Assembly (NCBI GenBank): GCA_002724825.1
Contig: PBPU01000024.1
Span: 14,470-25,716 of the forward strand
DNA: 11,247 bases
Direction of reading: 5' to 3'
DNA from: Acidimicrobiaceae bacterium
GTDB taxonomy: Bacteria > Actinomycetota > Acidimicrobiia > Acidimicrobiales > UBA8592
Shown here: piece after piece, positions 7,305 through 11,247 of the stretch
Layout: each line of letters opens with the position of its first letter
How positions within the stretch are numbered: position 1 is the first letter of the stretch
Notes under the pieces: model-generated
What the model was told of the DNA's origin: nothing
Seen by the model: only the letters and a program-made list of their open reading frames with translations
The model's database searches: none
Made by a program: the position numbers and the translations under genes

Positions 7305-7310
7305 TAAAAT
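7305..7310 (+). promoter_or_regulatory. Candidate -10 element for the 7331 membrane protein gene
   Basis: TAAAAT matches TATAAT at 5 of 6 positions. It would start transcription near 7317, leaving a short leader with AGGG at 7321-7324 as ribosome binding site before the GTG at 7331. The -35 region has no good match (TTTGCA at 7279-7284 is 20 nt away). Confidence 0.35.
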
Positions 7311-7330
7311 TTGACTCTGTAGGGCACAAT

Positions 7331-7828
7331 GTGAGTATGGAAACGCAGGATCTAAGTTCTAAACGTTCAGGACCTAAATTTAAACGAATCGTAGGACCGG
7401 CCTTGATTACTCTTGGCGTTGTTTTGGTAATTTTTGCTTTAATTATTTCTACTCAAGGGTCTGAGGACATCCGCATCGAGGGAAATCCAGCGATCGAAGC
7501 TTTAATCCCTGAGGAGGATTCAGAAGTTTTGAGACAGGCTGCTGTGGGTATAGATCTTGCCCCAGGCTATGACGCCGAACTAACAATTAATGACATTCCG
7601 ATTCCGCGTGATCAGATAAACGTACTTCGAAGTGAAGATGACCCACGTGAGAGCGCTGGCACAGGTGGTTCTTTCGGTTCGACTCTGAATCGTTTTGTTT
7701 TTCAACCACTTGATGGGAGGGCCGTACCAGAGCTGTTGGGCGGACGCAATTGTGTCGTTGCTGAATACTGGCTCTTGTCCGATCCTTCCGCACGAAAACG
7801 AATTAAATGGTGCTTCACAGCACTCTGA
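7331..7828 (+). CDS. Single-pass membrane protein of unknown function
   Basis: A 165-residue protein: a short basic cytoplasmic N-terminus (SSKRSGPKFKR), one membrane helix (about 20-40), then an extracytoplasmic domain of about 120 residues. That domain contains PGYDAELTINDIPIPRDQ, a low-complexity Ser/Gly stretch, and two cysteines near the end (Cys141 and Cys161) that could form a disulfide. The pattern of a PGY..L.I...IP.DQ segment followed later by an aromatic YW motif recalls small membrane proteins I associate with Acidimicrobiia genomes, but I cannot name the family. The GTG at 7331 is chosen for AGGG 6 nt upstream; the ATG at 7337 is equally in frame. The frame is open further upstream (to 7232), but that part overlaps the divergent gene and looks non-coding. 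The gene is divergent from the PASTA pseudokinase, about 80 nt away, and its stop is 7 nt from the converging HAD gene. Confidence 0.8.
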   Translation: MSMETQDLSSKRSGPKFKRIVGPALITLGVVLVIFALIISTQGSEDIRIEGNPAIEALIPEEDSEVLRQAAVGIDLAPGYDAELTINDIPIPRDQINVLRSEDDPRESAGTGGSFGSTLNRFVFQPLDGRAVPELLGGRNCVVAEYWLLSDPSARKRIKWCFTAL

Positions 7829-7835
7829 ACTGGTC

Positions 7836-8489
7836 TTACCCTACTAAGGTTTCTAACTCTAAAAGGGCTTCGGTTGGATTCTCCCCAACTAGGATCCCGC
7901 GGATCCCAATGGAATTTGCTACTCGGATGTGCTCTTCGTAATCATCTAGAAAAACAGTTGTGCTCGGGGAGGCATTCACGAGTTCTAATGCGAGCTTGAA
8001 GATAGATGGATCCGGTTTACGGACCCCTACTTGACTGCTATCTATGATGCCGTCAAATAGGTTTTCGGGGACCATGGACTTCCAGATGCTCTGAAACTCG
8101 CGAAAATTATTAGAAACAATTACTTGGCTTATTCCTTTGGCTTTTAGTCTTCGGACTCCTTCGTACATTTTGTTGCTATGTTCAGGGCGGCCACTTATTG
8201 ATTTAAAGAACTTTTCAATATCGAATCCCTTGATTCCTGCGTTTTCTACTTTGAGGAGAATACCTTTAGCAGCTTCTTCCATTGTGATCTCTCCGCGTTC
8301 TAGCTTGTGCCATGGGTGTTCCCCGTTCGGAAGTCCATAGCCCAGAACAAGTTCTGTTATGGCTTCTACTGTTAGACCTAAGCTCGCTACGTATTCGTTC
8401 TTTCCGTAAAAAGGAGAGCCGGTAAAGATACCACCAAAATCCCAGAGTATTGTCTTAATTTGAATGGGGGATTTTGATTCATAGCTCAA
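7836..8489 (-). CDS. HAD-superfamily hydrolase (subfamily IA)
   Basis: A 217-residue haloacid dehalogenase-fold phosphatase candidate. Motif I is ILWDFGGIFTGSP with the nucleophile Asp17; motif II is VIVSNN (Ser126); motif III is RKPDPSIFKLAL (Lys158); motif IV is VFLDDYEEHI (Asp182-Asp183). A helical cap lies between motifs I and II. The usual second Asp of DxD is Gly19. DxG variants with GGV/GNV context occur in ACAD10-like and YihX-like HADs, and YihX is an active phosphatase, so this does not prove inactivity. The start is TTG at 8489, overlapping the ligA stop by 4 nt, with AGGAG about 10 nt upstream; no ATG or GTG lies before motif I in this frame. Translation is probably coupled to ligA. 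Substrate unknown. Confidence 0.9.
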   Translation of the reverse strand: MSYESKSPIQIKTILWDFGGIFTGSPFYGKNEYVASLGLTVEAITELVLGYGLPNGEHPWHKLERGEITMEEAAKGILLKVENAGIKGFDIEKFFKSISGRPEHSNKMYEGVRRLKAKGISQVIVSNNFREFQSIWKSMVPENLFDGIIDSSQVGVRKPDPSIFKLALELVNASPSTTVFLDDYEEHIRVANSIGIRGILVGENPTEALLELETLVG

Positions 8490-10507
8490 TTTAGGATTTC
8501 TCCTGTTTTAAGTAGTTCCTTAAATGCGTTTTCATCGATCACTGGAACGCCCAGCTCCTCTGCTTTAGTTATTTTGGATCCACCTGGATTAGCCCCAACG
8601 ACTAGAGCATCGGTTTTTTTTGAGACGCTTCCTGGGGACTTCCCTCCTCTATTTTTGATTGCTGCGGAGGCTTCGTCTCGGTTGTAGTTTTCGAGTGTTC
8701 CAGTTACGACCACTGACTTACCGATGAGAGTTTGTGATATTTCAATTTTTTCTGGGCCTTGGAAGTTAACGCCTGCAGATTCTAGTTTTTCAAGCACTTT
8801 TATGGTGTTTGGGGATCTGAAAAATTGGTGCACGCTGGTAGCGATAATTGGACCTAAACCTTCGACAGATTGCAATTCTTCGAGGCTAGTTTCTTTAAGT
8901 TGATCCATCGATGCAAATGTGGATGCAAGTAGATCGGCGTTGGTTCTTCCGACATGAGGAATGGAAAGTCCGAAAATTAGATTTCCCAATGATCGAGATT
9001 TCGATTCTTCAATTGCCTTTTGCAAATTAGTAACTGAGAGGTCTCCGAATCCTTCGAATGATCTGACTACCTGAAAGTCAATGCTGTATATGTCACCGAC
9101 GTCTTGAACCAAACCTTCTGAAACGAATAGATCGATGCTCTGCTCCCCCATATGTTCTATATCCATTGCCGTTCTTTGGGAGAAGTGTTCAATCCGGCCG
9201 CGAACTTGCCTAGGGCAACTGTAGTTATTGCATCGGTGGCGAGCTTCGCCTGAGGGCCGCTCAAGTTTTGAACCACAAGATGGACAGTTTTTGGGAAACT
9301 CCCAGCTAGGTAAGTTGTCTGGGCGCTCAGAGAGAACAGGTCTAACCACTTCAGGAATAACCTCTCCGGCGCGACGGACAATCACCTTATCTCCAGGGCG
9401 AACATCTTTTTCTTTTATTTGATCCTCGTTATGAAGCGTCGCTGTTGACACTGTTACTCCGCCAACAAATACTGGTTCAAGTCTTGCAAATGGAGTCGCT
9501 GATCCGGCGGCGCCTATAGAGACCTCTATATCTAAGAGAGTAGTTACCTGTTCCTCCGCTGGAAGCTTATACGCAATTGCCCACCTAGGAGCTTTCGCTG
9601 TACTCCCTAACTCTTGCTGCAGAGGTAATGAATCTACCTTTATAACGATTCCATCAAATTCGTAATCTAGTGAGTCTCTCGCTTCTTGAAATTCTTGAAT
9701 ATATGCAAGAGCGCCCGCTACGTCTTTTACTAATTTCGCATTTTCATTCACAGGGAGCTCCAAGGATGACAGAAACTCCAGTGTTTCAAAGTGCGAAGCA
9801 AGGTCTGGACCTTCATCAACTTCACCTAGCTGGTATGCCCAGAAAGAAAGGTTCCGAGTCGCAGCAATACTTGAGTCTTTTTGACGCAAAGATCCTGCTG
9901 CGGCATTTCGAGGGTTTACGTACTCTTTACCATCATTTTTTTTTGCTTCTCTGTTAAGTTTTTGAAATTCGCTGCGTCGAAGGTATACCTCGCCCCGAAC
10001 TTCAAGTATGGGTGGCGCACCCCGAATCACATGCGGAAGGTCAGAAATTGTCAGAACGTTATGAGTGACATCTTCTCCGACGACCCCATCTCCACGTGTT
10101 GCAGCCTGCACTAGCCGTCCCTGCTCATATCGAACTGAGATGGCAAGTCCATCAAATTTAAGTTCGCATACTAAATCACCAATGTTCATGCTTGGTGACA
10201 ATTTTCTTTCAAGCTTTGTTTTCCATTGGTGCAGTGCTTCGACCTCGAAGGCATTGTCAAGCGACATCATGGGAACTCTGTGGGTTACTGGAGAGAAAAT
10301 CTTGGAAGGCGATCCACCAATATTCTGAGTGGGTGAATCCGGGGTACGCAGATGAGGGTACTGGTCTTCCAAACCAACCAATTCTCTCATCAACATGTCC
10401 CATTCGGCGTCCGAGATTGTTGGACTGTCATTGTCGTAATACGCGATGTTGTGAGCTTTAATTAAAGCTCGGAGCTCTTCGGCACGTTTTTCTGGTTCTA
10501 TAGTCAT
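8486..10507 (-). CDS. ligA: NAD+-dependent DNA ligase
   Basis: LigA (673 residues) seals nicks in duplex DNA using NAD+, releasing AMP and NMN. Domains in order: Ia (HNIAYYDNDSPTISDAEWD, about 18-37); adenylation domain with the nucleophile Lys117 in ELKFDG, then TRGDGVVGEDVTHN, EVRGEVYL, NPRNAAAGSLRQKD, FDGIVIK and AYKLP; OB fold with RRAGEVIPEVV; a four-Cys zinc finger (Cys408, 411, 426, 431); helix-hairpin-helix repeats; and a C-terminal BRCT domain from about residue 600 (IGKSVVVTGTLENY). In the OB fold, where other LigA proteins read GRTG, this one reads GAAG (332-335). The chosen ATG at 10507 follows GGGGAG and gives the normal family length; a 19-residue extension to 10564 is possible but lacks support. 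It is divergent from the membrane protein at 10575 and overlaps the HAD gene by 4 nt. A run of nine A's (minus strand) falls at 9936-9944 without breaking the frame. Confidence 0.98.
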   Translation of the reverse strand: MTIEPEKRAEELRALIKAHNIAYYDNDSPTISDAEWDMLMRELVGLEDQYPHLRTPDSPTQNIGGSPSKIFSPVTHRVPMMSLDNAFEVEALHQWKTKLERKLSPSMNIGDLVCELKFDGLAISVRYEQGRLVQAATRGDGVVGEDVTHNVLTISDLPHVIRGAPPILEVRGEVYLRRSEFQKLNREAKKNDGKEYVNPRNAAAGSLRQKDSSIAATRNLSFWAYQLGEVDEGPDLASHFETLEFLSSLELPVNENAKLVKDVAGALAYIQEFQEARDSLDYEFDGIVIKVDSLPLQQELGSTAKAPRWAIAYKLPAEEQVTTLLDIEVSIGAAGSATPFARLEPVFVGGVTVSTATLHNEDQIKEKDVRPGDKVIVRRAGEVIPEVVRPVLSERPDNLPSWEFPKNCPSCGSKLERPSGEARHRCNNYSCPRQVRGRIEHFSQRTAMDIEHMGEQSIDLFVSEGLVQDVGDIYSIDFQVVRSFEGFGDLSVTNLQKAIEESKSRSLGNLIFGLSIPHVGRTNADLLASTFASMDQLKETSLEELQSVEGLGPIIATSVHQFFRSPNTIKVLEKLESAGVNFQGPEKIEISQTLIGKSVVVTGTLENYNRDEASAAIKNRGGKSPGSVSKKTDALVVGANPGGSKITKAEELGVPVIDENAFKELLKTGEILN

Positions 10508-10510
10508 GAG

Positions 10511-10516
10511 CTCCCC
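10511..10516 (-). promoter_or_regulatory. Ribosome binding site deciding the ligA start
   Basis: GGGGAG on the minus strand lies 3 nt before the ATG at 10507, with its G-run about 5 nt away. It favours this start over in-frame codons further upstream, which have no such element. Confidence 0.45.
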
Positions 10517-10574
10517 GAAGGTAAGTCTGCTATTCGATTGGCATAACCTGCCGTGTGGCTGCAAACATCAGTAT

Positions 10575-11247
10575 GTGACGAAGGACTACCGTATATGGGC
10601 TTTAAGGGTGGCATGGTTAGCTCTTCCATTTACTGCTGGGAATATGTTTGATAATGCACTGAGCGCCTCAACTCGTTCTGTCCAAATCACAGCGACCATA
10701 GGGCTTTGGTTTTTGTGGGCTTTAGGTCTTCTTATGTCTCTTGTTCCTCTGTCTAGTTTACTCACTCCCTTTCGTGTCTTGGCGGCTATGAACGTCGTCA
10801 TTGTTATTTGGGGGGCGATTGAGTCACCAGCATCTCTGCTAGGCATTGTCACGTTATGCCTCAGTGGATGTTTTTTTGTTTTAGCATTTACTCCCCAAGT
10901 TGGATTTTGGCATGTTAACGGATCGTCGTATGGTGATGAAGTGCGTATCCCATTAAAGCCGCCGGGTGCAATGCTTTTAGGGCCAATACCTATATCGTCA
11001 TCCGGCATTGTCGTAACGCTTATTAGTACACCTATTCTTCTTGCTGATAAACAGTGGCTTGCTGGGTGCCTGATTGCGGGGTTTGGGGGGGTTTGTAGTT
11101 TCGTAGCTTTTCGTTCCCTACATGCGTTGACGCAAAGGTGGTTAGTATTCGTTCCGGCTGGGGTTGTGATTCATGATCCACTGCTTCTTGGCGATCCGTT
11201 TCTTGTTAAGAGAAATGGAATTAGGTCTATCCACTTGGCTCTTGTCG
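10575..11247 (+). CDS. Multi-pass membrane protein of unknown function, C-terminus cut by window edge
   Basis: The plus strand is open from here to the end of the window, giving 224 residues with no stop. It shows about five hydrophobic segments (about 38-58, 66-82, 88-106, 134-157, 160-180), with a polar loop between the third and fourth (GDEVRIPLKPPGA, 120-132). After the last helix comes RWLVFVPAGVVIHDP (188-202), the start of what looks like a soluble domain that continues beyond the window. I have an impression of similar proteins in Acidimicrobiia near ligA, but no named family or function. The GTG at 10575 is the first start not overlapping ligA; it lacks a clear ribosome binding site. 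An in-frame ATG at 10506 overlaps the ligA start and is less likely. A GTG at 10608, preceded by AAGG, is another option. A 140-residue open frame on the opposite strand is a shadow of this gene. Confidence 0.8.
   Translation, partial: MTKDYRIWALRVAWLALPFTAGNMFDNALSASTRSVQITATIGLWFLWALGLLMSLVPLSSLLTPFRVLAAMNVVIVIWGAIESPASLLGIVTLCLSGCFFVLAFTPQVGFWHVNGSSYGDEVRIPLKPPGAMLLGPIPISSSGIVVTLISTPILLADKQWLAGCLIAGFGGVCSFVAFRSLHALTQRWLVFVPAGVVIHDPLLLGDPFLVKRNGIRSIHLALV

Noticed and set aside
7829..7835. Possible bidirectional terminator between the converging genes at 7828 and 7836
   Set aside because: The gap is only 7 nt and I found no convincing stem-loop with a T-run nearby.
7892..7906. GGATCC repeated twice, 3 nt apart
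   Set aside because: It falls inside the HAD coding sequence and is explained by the repeated codons for Gly-Ile in GIRGI.
9936..9944. Run of nine T (nine A in ligA) as a possible frameshift or slippage site
   Set aside because: The ligA frame reads through it correctly (EAKKNDGK), with conserved motifs on both sides, so there is no sign of a programmed or real frameshift.
9670..10461. Several plus-strand open frames of 77-95 residues
   Set aside because: All are antisense to well-conserved ligA coding sequence.
10586..11008. 140-residue open frame on the minus strand
   Set aside because: The plus strand in the same region encodes a coherent membrane protein with repeated hydrophobic helices, while the minus frame is low-complexity, basic and matches no family.

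Overview
The window reads as an ordinary bacterial chromosome segment, densely packed and of moderate GC, most likely from an actinobacterium. My best guess is an uncultured, probably marine, Acidimicrobiia-like lineage. Three things point that way: ligA sits close to gatC-gatA-gatB, an arrangement also found in Mycobacterium; a one-pass Ser/Thr-kinase-like protein carries PASTA repeats; and the partial sulfatase resembles mycobacterial AtsD-type enzymes. The taxonomic call is inference. No rRNA, tRNA, CRISPR array, insertion sequence or phage gene was seen, and no gap between genes exceeds about 75 bases.

Layout, read right to left because most genes are on the minus strand. At the right edge a multi-pass membrane protein of unknown function (10575 to the end, plus strand) runs off the window. 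It diverges from ligA (NAD+-dependent DNA ligase), whose stop overlaps the TTG start of a HAD-superfamily hydrolase. A small plus-strand single-pass membrane protein (7331-7828) converges on the HAD gene and diverges from the next minus-strand gene, a kinase-like protein with three PASTA domains (5574-7250). That gene heads a run in one direction: kinase-like protein, gatC, gatA, gatB, an Sfp/EntD-type phosphopantetheinyl transferase, an ALG5-like family 2 glycosyltransferase, and a type I sulfatase cut by the left edge. Overlaps of 4 and 8 nt inside gatCAB and gaps of 12-67 nt elsewhere suggest one long or several nested transcripts.

How the genes fit together: GatCAB is the tRNA-dependent amidotransferase that makes Gln-tRNA(Gln) and/or Asn-tRNA(Asn). 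LigA seals nicks in replication and repair. The transferase activates carrier proteins. The glycosyltransferase probably makes a polyprenyl-phosphate sugar donor at the membrane. The PASTA protein should sit in the membrane and sense cell-wall material.

The main surprise is that the PASTA protein looks like a pseudokinase: the ATP-binding Lys, the HRD Asp and the DFG Asp are all replaced (Arg, Ser, Gly), while the fold-defining residues and the PASTA repeats are kept. Secondary points are a LigA whose normally conserved GRTG motif reads GAAG, a perfect 16-bp palindrome upstream of the sulfatase, and an unexplained C-terminal tail of about 80 residues on the glycosyltransferase. I found no clearly new multi-gene system.
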